Of a stretch of 64,000 nucleotides of DNA, positions 24,930 to 33,598 are shown in pieces. Each line of letters starts with the position of its first letter. Position 1 is the first letter of the stretch. Both the position numbers and the translations under genes were made by a program. The stretch comes from Amycolatopsis anabasis (lineage in GTDB: Bacteria; Actinomycetota; Actinomycetes; Mycobacteriales; Pseudonocardiaceae): NCBI RefSeq assembly GCF_009765355.1, contig NZ_VTHK01000015.1:62001-126000 (forward strand). Direction: 5' to 3'. A model generated the notes under the pieces. It had not been told where the DNA came from. It was given only the letters and a program-made list of their open reading frames with translations, and ran no database searches.

Positions 24930-26095
24930 TGGATTTCCGGCTCACCGAGGACCAGCGGGCGATCCAGGCGGCGGTCGCCGAACTCGCCGGGAAGTTCGGC
25001 GACGACTACTGGTCCGAAAAGGACGAGAAGCACGAGTTTCCCTGGGATTTCTACCGGGCGTTCGCCGACGCCGGATGGCTGGGCATCGCGATCCCGGAGG
25101 AGTACGGCGGGGGCGGGCTCGGCGTCGCCGAGGCGGCGATCCTGCTGGAGGAGGTCGCCGCGTCCGGGGCGGCGATGAACGGCTGCTCGACGATGCACCT
25201 GACGATCTTCGGCATCAACACGATCGTCAAGCACGGCACGCCCCGGCTGCGCGCGGAAGTGCTGCCCGGAGTGGTGGACGGCAGCCTGCACGTGTGCTTC
25301 GGCGTCACCGAGCCGAACGCGGGGACCGACACCACGCGGGTGACCACGTTCGCCCGGCGCGACGGCGACGACTACGTGATCGACGGGCGGAAGGTGTGGA
25401 TCACCAAGGCCGGGGACGCGCAGAAGATCGTGCTGCTGACCCGGACCACCCCGCGCGACGAGGTCGCCAAGCCCACCGACGGGATGACCCTGTTCCTGGC
25501 CGATCTCGATCCGTCCGCTGTGGACATTCGCCCGATCCCGAAGATGGGGCGCAACGCGGTGGCGTCCAACGAGGTGTTCCTGGACGGGCTGCGGGTGCCC
25601 GCGACGGCGCGGATCGGCGAGGAGGGCGCGGGGTTCCGGTACCTGCTGGACGGGCTGAACCCGGAGCGCATCCTGCTCGCCCACGAGGCGCTGGGGATCG
25701 GGCGGGTCGCGCTGGAGCGGGCGGCGGAGTACGCGCGGCAGCGCGAGGTGTTCGGTCGGCCGATCGGGAAGAACCAGGGCATCGCGTTCCCGCTGGCGGA
25801 CGCGTGGATGCGGCTGGACGCGGCGCGGCTGGCGGCCCGGCAGGCGGCGTGGCGGTACGACAACGGGATGTCCTGCGGTGCGGAGGCGAACACGGCGAAG
25901 TACCTGTGCGCCGACGCGGCCTTCCAGGCCACCGATCGTGCGCTGCAGACGCTCGGCGGGATGGGGTATTCGAAGGAATACCACGTGGAACGCTATTTCC
26001 GGGAGGCGCGGCTGATGCGGATCGCCCCGGTGAGCCAGGAGATGGTGCTGAACTACGTCTCCCAGCACGTGCTGGGGTTGCCCAAGTCGTACTAG
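24929..26095 (+). CDS. Acyl-CoA dehydrogenase
   Basis: 388 aa FAD enzyme introducing an alpha-beta double bond in acyl-CoA. Typical stretches are PEEYGGGGLG, FGVTEPNAGTDTTRV (flavin/substrate), RKVWITKAGDA, GLNPERILLA, FGRPIGKNQGIAFPLAD and LGGMGYSKEYHVERYFREARL (the catalytic Glu is expected in this last region). It overlaps the CoA transferase by one base (TGATG). It ends on a CTAG that is also the stop of the convergent DUF397 gene. It probably acts on the product of the CoA transferase; chain specificity is unknown. Confidence 0.92.
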   Translation: MDFRLTEDQRAIQAAVAELAGKFGDDYWSEKDEKHEFPWDFYRAFADAGWLGIAIPEEYGGGGLGVAEAAILLEEVAASGAAMNGCSTMHLTIFGINTIVKHGTPRLRAEVLPGVVDGSLHVCFGVTEPNAGTDTTRVTTFARRDGDDYVIDGRKVWITKAGDAQKIVLLTRTTPRDEVAKPTDGMTLFLADLDPSAVDIRPIPKMGRNAVASNEVFLDGLRVPATARIGEEGAGFRYLLDGLNPERILLAHEALGIGRVALERAAEYARQREVFGRPIGKNQGIAFPLADAWMRLDAARLAARQAAWRYDNGMSCGAEANTAKYLCADAAFQATDRALQTLGGMGYSKEYHVERYFREARLMRIAPVSQEMVLNYVSQHVLGLPKSY

Positions 26096-26289
26096 GCCAG
26101 CGCGCGGACGAAGTGCCGCCACGCGGCGGCCGGGAGGACGAGCGCGCCACCCTCGGGCCGCTTGGAATCCCGCACCGCGACGGCAGGCTCGACGAACGCC
26201 ACCTCGACGCATTCGTCTTGATCTGAGATGGCGCTGGACCGGCTGCTCTTGCGCCATACCGCAGTGGTCAGATCGGCGGCTGCTGGCAT
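26092..26289 (-). CDS. DUF397 domain protein
   Basis: 65 aa, with the DUF397 pattern WRKSSRSS, CVEVAF, VAVRDSKRPEGGAL and WRHFV. These small proteins occur next to XRE-DUF5753 regulators in actinomycetes and in some cases act as their partners or antagonists (the WhiJ-type pairs of Streptomyces). Here it lies 11 bp downstream of such a regulator on the same strand. Its TAG stop shares the four-base CTAG with the stop of the convergent acyl-CoA dehydrogenase. Confidence 0.85.
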   Translation of the reverse strand: MPAAADLTTAVWRKSSRSSAISDQDECVEVAFVEPAVAVRDSKRPEGGALVLPAAAWRHFVRALA

Positions 26290-26300
26290 TGCCGTTCCCT

Positions 26301-27152
26301 TCAGGCGTCGTACCGTTCGGCGATCACCTCCTCGAGCGGCCGGGCCGACTCCTCCGGAGCCAAGGCGATCGCGCTCAGGTGATCGAAGACCAATCTAGTC
26401 TCTCTCACCCGATCGGGTTTATCAATGCGCGCTCTGCCGCCTCGGTAGCTCACGTACTGCACATCGGGTTCGTCGGGTTCGGGGAAGCTCAGCACGGTGA
26501 ACGCGCCTTCCATGGAGCTGTGCGCGCCGAGGCGTGACGGAAGCACCTGGAGTGTCACCGTCGGCAGGTTGGCCATCTCGATCAGGTGCCGTAACTGGTC
26601 GCGCATCACCTCGCGCCCGCCCACCTGCCGGAGCAGCGCCAACTCGTCGATCACCGCGTGCACGTGCAGCGGGTTTTCCTCGTCGGACAAGCGTTCCTGG
26701 CGAATCCGTCGCACGGTCACCAGGTCCTCGACTCGCGATTCCCGCAAGGAATTGTGTAAACCGGCGAAGAGCGCGCGGGTGTAGTCCTCGGTCTGCAGCA
26801 GTCCGGGAATGGTGGTCACCGCGAAGGACAACACGCGGCTGGCCGCTGCCTCGTCTTCGACATAGCTGGGTTCGGTGGTGGGGCCGAGGTAGGGGTACCA
26901 CCAGCCCCGTTTCCTGGCCGCGCGGGAAAGGTCGAGTAGGCTGTCGTCGCGCTCGTCGTAGATGTCCATCATGGTGCGGATCAGGTGCACGTCGGCCAGG
27001 GTCTCGCCGGTTTCGATCCGGTGCATGCTGGTGCGGGTCTTGTCGAGTCTGGCCGCGGCTTCGTTCAAGGTCATGTCGGCGCGTTCCCGCATCTCGCGGA
27101 GTTTGCGTCCCAGGCGGCGCTTGTTCCGATTGGTGTTGCTCTTTCCGGACAA
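26301..27152 (-). CDS. XRE family regulator with DUF5753 domain (WhiJ-like)
   Basis: About 283 aa. The N-terminal helix-turn-helix is LGRKLREMRERADMTLNEAAARLDKTRTSMHRIETGE. The C-terminal DUF5753 region includes TTIPGLLQTEDYTRALF, RQERL, VIDELALLRQVGG and LPTVTLQVLP. I prefer the TTG at 27152, 8 nt after GAGAGG. An earlier TTG at 27173 is possible. Paired with the downstream DUF397 gene, it probably regulates development or an unlinked target. No target operator was identified. Confidence 0.85.
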   Translation of the reverse strand: MSGKSNTNRNKRRLGRKLREMRERADMTLNEAAARLDKTRTSMHRIETGETLADVHLIRTMMDIYDERDDSLLDLSRAARKRGWWYPYLGPTTEPSYVEDEAAASRVLSFAVTTIPGLLQTEDYTRALFAGLHNSLRESRVEDLVTVRRIRQERLSDEENPLHVHAVIDELALLRQVGGREVMRDQLRHLIEMANLPTVTLQVLPSRLGAHSSMEGAFTVLSFPEPDEPDVQYVSYRGGRARIDKPDRVRETRLVFDHLSAIALAPEESARPLEEVIAERYDA

Positions 27153-27326
27153 CGCAGAAACCTCTCTGTGCAAGGGTGGCCCATTGTTTCATCCACCCCC
27201 GACAGAACCGGAATTTCCGGTATTCCGTACAGAAACCCGAAAGTGCTGCCACTTTCGGCTCCCCGGACCGAAGTACAGGTCCGAAAAGCGCCGGTTCTTC
27301 TGGCGGGAATCGGGTTGGCTGGGCAC

Positions 27327-27758
27327 ATGACGCTGGCGAGTGACGCGATGGCGGTGCTGGACCGCTTCTATGCGGCCGAACGGGACTACGTGGCCGCGGG
27401 CGGGCCCGGCAGGGCGGACTTCGGCGGTATCGCGGCCTGCCTGGATCCGGAGGTGGTGCTGTATTCCCAGCCGGGTCTGCCCTATGGCGGGATCTGGCGC
27501 GGGCACGCGGGCATCGAGCGGTTCCTGGGTGCGATGAGCGACGCGTGGGCGTCCATCGACTTCCTGGACCAGCGGCAGGTGGCCGAGGGTGACCGGATCG
27601 CGGTGTTCCTCCGGGTGTGCTTCACCGCCCGCGCGACCGGCCGGGCGATCGACACGACACTGCTGCAGCTGAACACGGTCCGGGACGGCCTGGTGACCGA
27701 GTTCCGGCCCTACTACTGGGATCCCGCCGCCGTTGCGGCGACGCTCGCGGCTACCTGA
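27327..27758 (+). CDS. SnoaL-like / NTF2-fold protein
   Basis: 143 aa alpha-plus-beta cone-fold protein. The features are FGGIAACLDPEVVLYSQPGLPYGGIWRGHAGIERFLGAM and a C-terminal VTEFRPYYWDP. This fold serves small isomerases, cyclases and uncharacterised binding proteins. The start is ATG 27327; the long upstream extension overlaps the divergent regulator and is rejected. Preceded by CCGAAAGTGCTGCCACTTTCGG (about 27238-27259), one of the dispersed palindromic words. Function unknown. Confidence 0.72.
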   Translation: MTLASDAMAVLDRFYAAERDYVAAGGPGRADFGGIAACLDPEVVLYSQPGLPYGGIWRGHAGIERFLGAMSDAWASIDFLDQRQVAEGDRIAVFLRVCFTARATGRAIDTTLLQLNTVRDGLVTEFRPYYWDPAAVAATLAAT

Positions 27759-28096
27759 ACGGGGAACTCGCGCGACCGAAATGCGGGACTCGGGCGACCG
27801 GAACGGGGAACTCGCGTGCCCGAGTGCGGTTTTCTCGGCAGGGCTTCTGCGGTGGTGTTCGGATGTCCCCAATGCGGCGTTGGGTACCTTCAACGCCCCC
27901 AATGCCACATTGGGGGACTTCGGTACCGGGTGGGGGCGCACTTCGTCGGCGAAGTGCGGGTGCTTGCGCATGCAACGAGGGCACTCTTCTCCCAAAGTGC
28001 CGGGTCCCCGGCAAGCCGTGTACCCAATGCGGCGTTCGTAACCCTCAACGCCCCGAAAGCCACATTGGGGGAGCTACTCCGAGTCGACTCGCGGGC
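27759..28096. repeat. Gene-free block of dispersed repeats
   Basis: No gene is supported. Two copies of GGAACGGGGAACTCGCG-like sequence (27759-27820) are related to the reverse complement of words at 8707-8780. Two ~50-bp copies of a CAATGCGGCGTT...GCCACATTGGGGGA unit lie at about 27870-27917 and 28022-28073. The pair GCACTTCGTCGGCGAAGTGC (27938-27957) is a hairpin. It separates the convergent SnoaL-like and PRPP synthetase genes. Confidence 0.6.
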
Positions 28097-29038
28097 TCAG
28101 TCGTGGAACAGCGAACTCACGGATTCCCCGTTGTGGATGCGGCTCATGGCTTCGGCCAGGGCGGAGGCCACGGACAGCACCTCGAGTTTCGGCGAGCGCT
28201 TCTCGGCGGGGATCGGCACGGTGTTCGTGCACACGATCTCCAGCACGTCCGCCTGGCCGCCGATGCGGTCCAGGGCTCCGGCGGCGAACAGGCCGTGCGT
28301 GCAGGCGACCCGGATCGACTTCACGTTCTGTTCCCGGAGCCGGTCCAGCAGTTCGATGATCGTGCTGCCCCGGGCGATCTCGTCGTCGAGCACGATCACG
28401 TCCCGGCCCTCGACGTCGCCGATGATCGAACTGATCGCCACCTTGTCGTCGGCGAACCGCTGCTTCGCGCCCGCGGCCACCGGCACGCCCAGGCGACGCG
28501 CGAACGCGGACGCGGCCTTCGCGTTGCCCAGATCCGGCGACACCACGACCGTGTCGCTCAGGTCGCGGCCGCGGAAGTGCTCGGCGAGTTCGCTCAGCGC
28601 GTGCAGGTGATCCACCGGCACGCTGAAGAAACCGTGCACCTGCGGCGCGTGCAGGGTCATCGTGAGCACCCGGTCCGCGCCCGCGGTGACCAGCAGATCG
28701 GCGACCAGCCGCCCGCCGATGGAGATCCGCGGCGCGTCCTTCTTGTCCGACCGCGCGTAGGCGAAATGCGGCATCACCACGGTGGTGCGCGCGGCCGACG
28801 CGCCCCGCGCGGCGTCCAGCATGAGCAGCAGTTCGACCAGGTTCTCCTGCACCGGCGGCACCAGCGGCTGGATCAGGAACACGTCCCGCTCGCGGCAGTT
28901 GGCCTGCAACTGCACCTCGAGGCAGTCGTTGGCGAAACGCGTCACCCGGGTCGGGGAGAGCGGCACGTCGAGGTGGCCGCAGATCTCCTCCGCCAGTTCC
29001 TGGTGCGCCGAACCGCTGAAGATGACGATTTCCCGCAC
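28097..29038 (-). CDS. Ribose-phosphate pyrophosphokinase (PRPP synthetase) paralogue
   Basis: 313 aa. ATP/flexible-loop and substrate motifs are present: MPHFAYARSDKKDAPR, TLHAPQVHGFFSVPVDHLHAL, VVSPDLGNAKAASAFAR and the PRPP-binding loop VIVLDDEIARGSTIIEL. It makes PRPP from ribose 5-phosphate and ATP for nucleotide, His and Trp synthesis. Housekeeping actinobacterial prs is usually next to glmU; this locus is isolated and the VVSPDLGNAK segment differs from the usual DAGRVR. I therefore infer a second copy. It faces the aminotransferase across 133 bp. Confidence 0.85.
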   Translation of the reverse strand: MREIVIFSGSAHQELAEEICGHLDVPLSPTRVTRFANDCLEVQLQANCRERDVFLIQPLVPPVQENLVELLLMLDAARGASAARTTVVMPHFAYARSDKKDAPRISIGGRLVADLLVTAGADRVLTMTLHAPQVHGFFSVPVDHLHALSELAEHFRGRDLSDTVVVSPDLGNAKAASAFARRLGVPVAAGAKQRFADDKVAISSIIGDVEGRDVIVLDDEIARGSTIIELLDRLREQNVKSIRVACTHGLFAAGALDRIGGQADVLEIVCTNTVPIPAEKRSPKLEVLSVASALAEAMSRIHNGESVSSLFHD

Positions 29039-29171
29039 GGGATCTCCCGTTCGTCGGTAGGGCCGGATTGGCCAATCCTCGCGCCGATTCTGTGCACGAT
29101 GGAGTGTTCATGATCGGCGCCCTCGTGCGCGACGATAGACCATGATCGCCCGAAGCCGAGGAGGAACACCG

Positions 29172-30449
29172 ATGACGACGGCACAATCGACGAACCCGTT
29201 GTGGCATCCGTTCGCGGACATGGGTGCGGTCGACGGGGACCGGTTCGTGCTCACGCGCGGCGAAGGGTCCTACGTCTGGGACACCGCGGGCGAGCGGTAC
29301 TTCGACGCGACGGCGTCGCTCTGGTACGCCAACTTCGGCCACGGCCGGGCGGAGATCGCGGAGGCCGTCGGGCGCCAGCTGCGCACCCTGGACGCGTACG
29401 GCATCTTCGGCTACTACGCCAACGAACCCGCGCTCGCACTCGCCGAGCGGGTCGCCGCGCTCGCGCCGGTCCGGGACTCCAAGGTCTTCTTCGTGTCCGG
29501 TGGCGGCGACGCGATCGACACCGCGGTGAAGATCGCCCGCGCGTACTTCGTGCAACGCGGCGAGCCGGAGAAGACGCACGTCATCGGGCGGACGCAGGGT
29601 TACCACGGCACGCACGGGTTCGGCACCGCGGTCGGCGGGATCGCGGCCAACGGCACCGGGATCGGGCCGTTGCCCGGTGGCTTCTCGCACGTTCCGCACG
29701 ACGACGCGGCCGCGCTGGAGGCCGAGATCCAGCGGCTCGGCGCGGACCGGGTCGCGGCCTTCTTCTGCGAGCCGGTGATCGGGGCCGGTGGGGTGCTGCT
29801 GCCGCCGGACGGGTACGTCGACGCGGTCGCCCAGATCTGCCGCCGCCACGGCGTGCTGTTCGTCGCCGACTGCGTCATCACCGGATTCGGGCGGCTGGGC
29901 ACCTGGTTCGGGGTCGACCGGTGGCAGGTCGAACCGGATCTGATCACCGTGGCGAAGGGCATCACCGGCGGAACCGTGCCGCTCGGCGCGACGATCGTGG
30001 CGCCGCACGTCGCCGAACCGTTCTTCACCGGGGAGCCGGGCGCGCCGGTGCTGCGGCACGGCCCGACCTACGCGGGACACCCGGCCGCGTGCGCCGCGGG
30101 CCTCGCCGCGCTGGACATCTACGAACGCGAGGGCCTCATCCCGCGCGGGCGGGAACTGGAGAAACCGCTGGCCGACGCGCTTTCCGGGCTCTCCGACCAC
30201 GCTCTCGTCGGGGACGTTCGGTCCGGGCTCGGGTTCGTCGCGGGCGTCGACCTGGCGCCGGACGTGCTCGAGGCGAACCCCGGCGCACCGCAGCGGTGGC
30301 AGCGCGCCCTGCGCGCGGAGGGCGTGCTGGTCCGCCCGCTGGCGAAGGGCATCGCGCTCTCCCCGCCCCTGATCGCGGGCGAGCCCGAGCTGGACCTGCT
30401 CGCCACCGCGATCCCCGCGAGCCTCGACCGGCTGCGAGCCGACCTCTAG
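29172..30449 (+). CDS. Class III PLP-dependent aminotransferase
   Basis: 425 aa. The fold I/class III marks are LWHPFADMG, GSYVWDTAGERYFDATASLWYANFGHG, FFVSGGGDAIDTAVKIARAY and QGYHGTHGFG. DCVITGFGRLG has Cys where the family usually has Glu after the PLP-pyridine Asp. The Schiff-base Lys is in ITVAKGITGG, then GPTYAGHPAACAAGLAALD. It transfers an omega-amino group (such as beta-alanine, diamines or DAPA-like) to an oxoacid. The ATG at 29172 follows GAGGAGG; an ATG at 29142 is less likely. Substrate unknown. Confidence 0.88.
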   Translation: MTTAQSTNPLWHPFADMGAVDGDRFVLTRGEGSYVWDTAGERYFDATASLWYANFGHGRAEIAEAVGRQLRTLDAYGIFGYYANEPALALAERVAALAPVRDSKVFFVSGGGDAIDTAVKIARAYFVQRGEPEKTHVIGRTQGYHGTHGFGTAVGGIAANGTGIGPLPGGFSHVPHDDAAALEAEIQRLGADRVAAFFCEPVIGAGGVLLPPDGYVDAVAQICRRHGVLFVADCVITGFGRLGTWFGVDRWQVEPDLITVAKGITGGTVPLGATIVAPHVAEPFFTGEPGAPVLRHGPTYAGHPAACAAGLAALDIYEREGLIPRGRELEKPLADALSGLSDHALVGDVRSGLGFVAGVDLAPDVLEANPGAPQRWQRALRAEGVLVRPLAKGIALSPPLIAGEPELDLLATAIPASLDRLRADL

Positions 30450-30469
30450 GCGAGCAAGCCGAAGTGGGG

Positions 30470-30515
30470 GTCGTGAGTGTTCCGGCCGGTTGGAACCGGT
30501 CCAAACACTCACGAC
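30470..30515. terminator. GTCGTGAGTGTT-family inverted repeat
   Basis: Outer arms GTCGTGAGTGTT / AACACTCACGAC enclose an inner CCGGTTGGAACCGG hairpin. It sits between the convergent aminotransferase and VOC genes and is a likely bidirectional terminator. Near-identical outer arms occur at 35815 and 47879. Confidence 0.75.
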
Positions 30516-30524
30516 TCCGCCCGG

Positions 30525-30950
30525 CTAGGTCAGGCAGAGTTCGTTGCCCTCGGGGTCGGTGAGCGTGATCCAGGTGTACGGGCCCTGACTGCCCCGGTGC
30601 GAGAACTTCGCGCCCAGGCCGGTCAGGCGGGTCAGCTCGGCCTCCTGGTTGTCCGCGCCGACGGACACGTCCAGGTGGACCCGGTTCTTCACCGTCTTCG
30701 GCTCCGGCACGCGCATGAACAGGATCCGCCGCCCGGACTCCGGATGGCGGATCGCCGCGCCCACCGCCCAGACGAGCTTGCCGTGGTGGGTCGTGGTGTC
30801 GTCCTCGGCGGCGTGGCCCTCGGCGACCATCCGGCGGATGAACGCCTCGTCGGTGGGCTCCACCGCCCAGCCGAGCGCCTCGGCCCACCAGTCGGCGAGG
30901 GTGTGCGGGTCCGCGGAGTCGATGACGACCTGGAAGTCATAAGCCATGCC
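30525..30950 (-). CDS. VOC (glyoxalase/bleomycin resistance fold) family protein
   Basis: 141 aa. The paired beta-alpha-beta modules read MAYDFQVVIDSADPHTLADWWAEALGW ... VHLDVSVGADNQEAELTRLTGLGAKFSHRGSQGPYTWITLTDPEGNELCLT. The C-terminal DPEGNELCL is the usual metal-ligand glutamate region of the actinobacterial glyoxalase-like group. It may bind or modify a small molecule. The ATG at 30950 fits the conserved N-terminus. Confidence 0.82.
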   Translation of the reverse strand, partial: GMAYDFQVVIDSADPHTLADWWAEALGWAVEPTDEAFIRRMVAEGHAAEDDTTTHHGKLVWAVGAAIRHPESGRRILFMRVPEPKTVKNRVHLDVSVGADNQEAELTRLTGLGAKFSHRGSQGPYTWITLTDPEGNELCLT

Positions 30951-30984
30951 GGGACGGTAACCCGGCACACCGACAGAAATGGGA

Positions 30985-31026
30985 CAGGCGGTGGATGCCC
31001 GGGTGTGGGAGGGCATCCACCGCCTG
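30985..31026 (-). terminator. Terminator of the trypsin-like protease gene
   Basis: Perfect 16-nt arms CAGGCGGTGGATGCCC / GGGCATCCACCGCCTG are separated by 10 nt, just after the protease stop. No T tract follows. Confidence 0.75.
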
Positions 31027-31044
31027 CGACCGATACGGAACCAG

Positions 31045-31866
31045 CTAGCCGCGCTGTGCCGTACCGGCCTGCTTACCGGTTTGCTGCGAGATCCAGTCGG
31101 TGTAGGCCGTAACGTCGGTGTAGATGCCTTCCTTCTCCGGGCAGCTCGCGGTCTGGCCCCGGCTGGTCGCGCCGACGAGCGTCCACTTGTCGCCGTCCTT
31201 GACCACCGCCGGGCCGCCCGAGTCGCCGTAGCAGGCGCTGGCCTTGCCGCCCTTGTTGTCCATGCACAGTTCGCTCTCCGCGTCGTACTGCGAACCGCAC
31301 TTCGCGTCCTCGGCGATCTTGGTGTCGAGCTGCTGCAGCTTGACCGGGGCGTCCCCGCAGCCGCGGTTCGGGCAGGTCAGGCCCCAGCCGATCTCCCGCA
31401 CGTCGGCGCCCGGCGCCGGCGACTTGCCGATCTCGATCGGCGCCGCCTTGACCGGCGCGGCCAGGTGCGCCACCGCGATGTCGTACTGGCCGGGCCCGTT
31501 CCAGTCCCACTTCTCGTGCGCGATGAACTTGTCCACCTTGGCCACCTCGCCGCCCTGGGTGCGGTCGGTGGTGCCGATCCGGTACTGCCACTGGCTCGGG
31601 TCGTGCGGCTTGTTGGTGGACGGGTCGGTCACGCAGTGCGCGGCGGTGACCAGCCACTCGGAGTTGATCAGCGACGCACCGCAGTTGTGGTCGCCGTCGG
31701 TGGTCTGCATGGAGCCCATGAAGCTGTAGGTTTCCGTCGCGTCCTCACCGCCCACGATCAACGGCTGCGCACCGGCACCCGGCTGCGCGGCCGACGCAGG
31801 GGCGATCATGCCGAGCACGGCGGCCGCACCCGCCAGCACACCGGCGACGAGAGAACGTGTCCTCAT
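31045..31866 (-). CDS. Secreted trypsin-like serine protease (S1 family)
   Basis: 273 aa. A Sec signal peptide (MRTRSLVAGVLAGAAAVLG...APASA) is followed by a short propeptide and the mature start IVGGEDA. The triad is visible: His in LVTAAHCV, Asp in YDIAVAHL and Ser in CYGDSGGPAV. Six cysteines could form disulfides. It resembles secreted Streptomyces trypsins, although the residues normally flanking the S1 pocket are only partly conserved. It has its own terminator and stands alone. Confidence 0.9.
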   Translation of the reverse strand: MRTRSLVAGVLAGAAAVLGMIAPASAAQPGAGAQPLIVGGEDATETYSFMGSMQTTDGDHNCGASLINSEWLVTAAHCVTDPSTNKPHDPSQWQYRIGTTDRTQGGEVAKVDKFIAHEKWDWNGPGQYDIAVAHLAAPVKAAPIEIGKSPAPGADVREIGWGLTCPNRGCGDAPVKLQQLDTKIAEDAKCGSQYDAESELCMDNKGGKASACYGDSGGPAVVKDGDKWTLVGATSRGQTASCPEKEGIYTDVTAYTDWISQQTGKQAGTAQRG

Positions 31867-32018
31867 CCGATATCTCCTCCCACCTGCCGACGCTTTTCGC
31901 CGGCCTTGGTGAAGAAGGGTGCGAGTTATGACCGAATCCTGGTACCCGACGAAAGTCGGCGCCCGTTACCAGTTGCCATTTTCCCGTTTACCAGAATGAA
32001 TAACGCGTATTCGCGTGA

Positions 32019-32750
32019 TCACAGCGCGCGGGACACCCCGGCCGCGGCCTCGCGCACCGCCACCGCGATCACGTCGAGTTTCGCGGCCATCCGGGTGCTC
32101 GGACCGGCCACCGCGATACTGGCCGCGACCCGCCCGTGCTCGCGCACCACACTCGCCGCCGCGGACACATCCGGCGCGGTCTCACCGCGATTGAACGCCA
32201 CTCCGTCCGCCCGCACTCGCGCCAATTCCGCGGCCACTTCGGCGGCCCGAATGGGATCGGGAAAATGTTCCCGCAAATAGGCGTCGATCCGGCGTTCGCC
32301 CAGATTCGCGAGCAGGCTCTTCCCGGACGAGGTGGGGTACACCGGGCGCCGCCGGCGCCGCGGCGCCGAGTACCGGATCAGCCGGGTCGATTCGATCGTG
32401 TCCAGGTACACCACGGAACTGCCGACCAGGGCCGCGAGCATCACGGTCTCGTCGAACCGCTCGTGCAGTTCCTCCAGCGCCGGGCGCGCCGCGTCGACCA
32501 GGGAGGGCCGCCCGGTGGACAGCAGCGCCGCCAACGCGGGCCCGATCAGGTAGCCGCCGTCGTGTTCGCGCAGGTATCCGGTGGCCACCAACCCCTTGAC
32601 CAGCCCGTGCACCGAGGATTTCGGGGCGTCCAGCGCCCCGGCGAGCACGCCGAGCCGCACCCCGCCGGGTTCGGCGGCCACGGCCTCCAGGATCGTGGTG
32701 ACCCGCGAAACGGTGCGATGTTCGCGGGCCGCGGTTTCTTCCGTGCTCAC
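32019..32750 (-). CDS. IclR family transcriptional regulator
   Basis: 243 aa. The N-terminal winged helix is SRVTTILEAVAAEPGGVRLGVLAGALDAPKSSVHGLVKGLVATGYL. A GAF-like effector domain follows, with YLDTIESTRLIRYSAP, YPTSSGKSLLA and VSAAASVVREHGRVAASIAVAGP. The GTG at 32750 is 4 bp after the upstream GntR stop, so the two regulators are co-transcribed. That pairing is uncommon. It probably controls the divergent nitrilase/permease genes together with GntR. Confidence 0.88.
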   Translation of the reverse strand: MSTEETAAREHRTVSRVTTILEAVAAEPGGVRLGVLAGALDAPKSSVHGLVKGLVATGYLREHDGGYLIGPALAALLSTGRPSLVDAARPALEELHERFDETVMLAALVGSSVVYLDTIESTRLIRYSAPRRRRRPVYPTSSGKSLLANLGERRIDAYLREHFPDPIRAAEVAAELARVRADGVAFNRGETAPDVSAAASVVREHGRVAASIAVAGPSTRMAAKLDVIAVAVREAAAGVSRAL

Positions 32751-32754
32751 CGAG

Positions 32755-33492
32755 TCAACCCTTGCCCACCAGCCCGACGAACATGCTTTCGTGCAGGGTT
32801 TCCACGTGGGCACTGGCGATCCGTACCGCGGCGGCCGGATCGCGCGCGGCCAGCGCGTCCACCAGCTGGGCGTGTTCGGTGTTGGATTCGTGCAGGTATT
32901 CCACCGGATAGGGCAAGAAGTAGCGGTACAGCTCGCGCAGGACGGCGGCGTACGGCTTCAGCGCCGAGGCGAGTTCGCTCGTGGCCGCCGCGGCGAGGTG
33001 GAATTCCGCGTCCAGTTCGTGGAACTCGGCCCAGCTCGTGGCGGTGTCCATCCGCCGCACCAGATCGCGCAGCCCGTCCAGCCGGTCCGGTTCGCCGCGG
33101 ACCGCGGCCAGGTGGATGAGCCCGCATTCCAGCGCGAGCCGATGGTCGATCAGCTCGTGCACCTCCTGCGTCGCCTCCTGGTAGGCGGCCATCTCGCGCA
33201 CCCTGCCGCGGGCCGGTTCGGAGGCGACCATGGTGCCGCCGCCGCGCCCCCGCTTGCGCATCAGGACCCCGTCCTCGCACAGCGAGACCAGGGCCCGGCG
33301 CACGGTGATCTCACCGACGTCGAGCGCCCGCGCGATGTCCGCGTTCGGCGGCAGCCGTTCGCCGGGCACGAGCAGGCCCAGCTCGACGGCCATCGCGATC
33401 CGCGCGCGCACGGTGTCCAAAGCGGACAGTCTTCGAATGCCGGTCAGCGCGGGAGCGCTGAGGCCGGCTGCGAGTTCGGCGACACCAGCCAT
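32755..33492 (-). CDS. GntR family regulator, FCD domain
   Basis: About 245 aa. The winged helix is VRARIAMAVELGLLVPGERLPPNADIARALDVGEITVRRALVSLCEDGVLMRKRGRGGGTMVA. An FCD domain follows with DHRLALECGLIHLAA, FHELDAEFHLAAAAT and HAQLVDALAARDP. I give the ATG at 33492; a GTG at 33501 is also possible. It diverges from the nitrilase gene with palindromic elements between. Carboxylate or amide-derived acids are plausible ligands. Confidence 0.87.
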   Translation of the reverse strand: MAGVAELAAGLSAPALTGIRRLSALDTVRARIAMAVELGLLVPGERLPPNADIARALDVGEITVRRALVSLCEDGVLMRKRGRGGGTMVASEPARGRVREMAAYQEATQEVHELIDHRLALECGLIHLAAVRGEPDRLDGLRDLVRRMDTATSWAEFHELDAEFHLAAAATSELASALKPYAAVLRELYRYFLPYPVEYLHESNTEHAQLVDALAARDPAAAVRIASAHVETLHESMFVGLVGKG

Positions 33493-33558
33493 GGTGCCCA
33501 CTCTACGACCCCTGTCCGTAAACAGGTCATTTTGAGCACTCTTGTATAAGTGATCAAA

Positions 33559-33578
33559 GTGAACTATTTTCTGTTCAC
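33559..33578. promoter_or_regulatory. Candidate operator between gntR and the nitrilase gene
   Basis: GTGAAC-8nt-GTTCAC is an inverted repeat in the AT-rich ~106-bp divergent gap, close to the nitrilase ribosome binding site (CCAGGAGGTAACCG). CCTGT...ACAGG at about 33507-33522 is a second, weaker element. Confidence 0.35.
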
Positions 33579-33598
33579 CTGTCGCCAGGAGGTAACCG

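Noticed and set aside
27759..28096. CRISPR array in the repeat block
   Set aside because: Only two copies per repeat, units differ by several changes and spacing is irregular; no cas genes.
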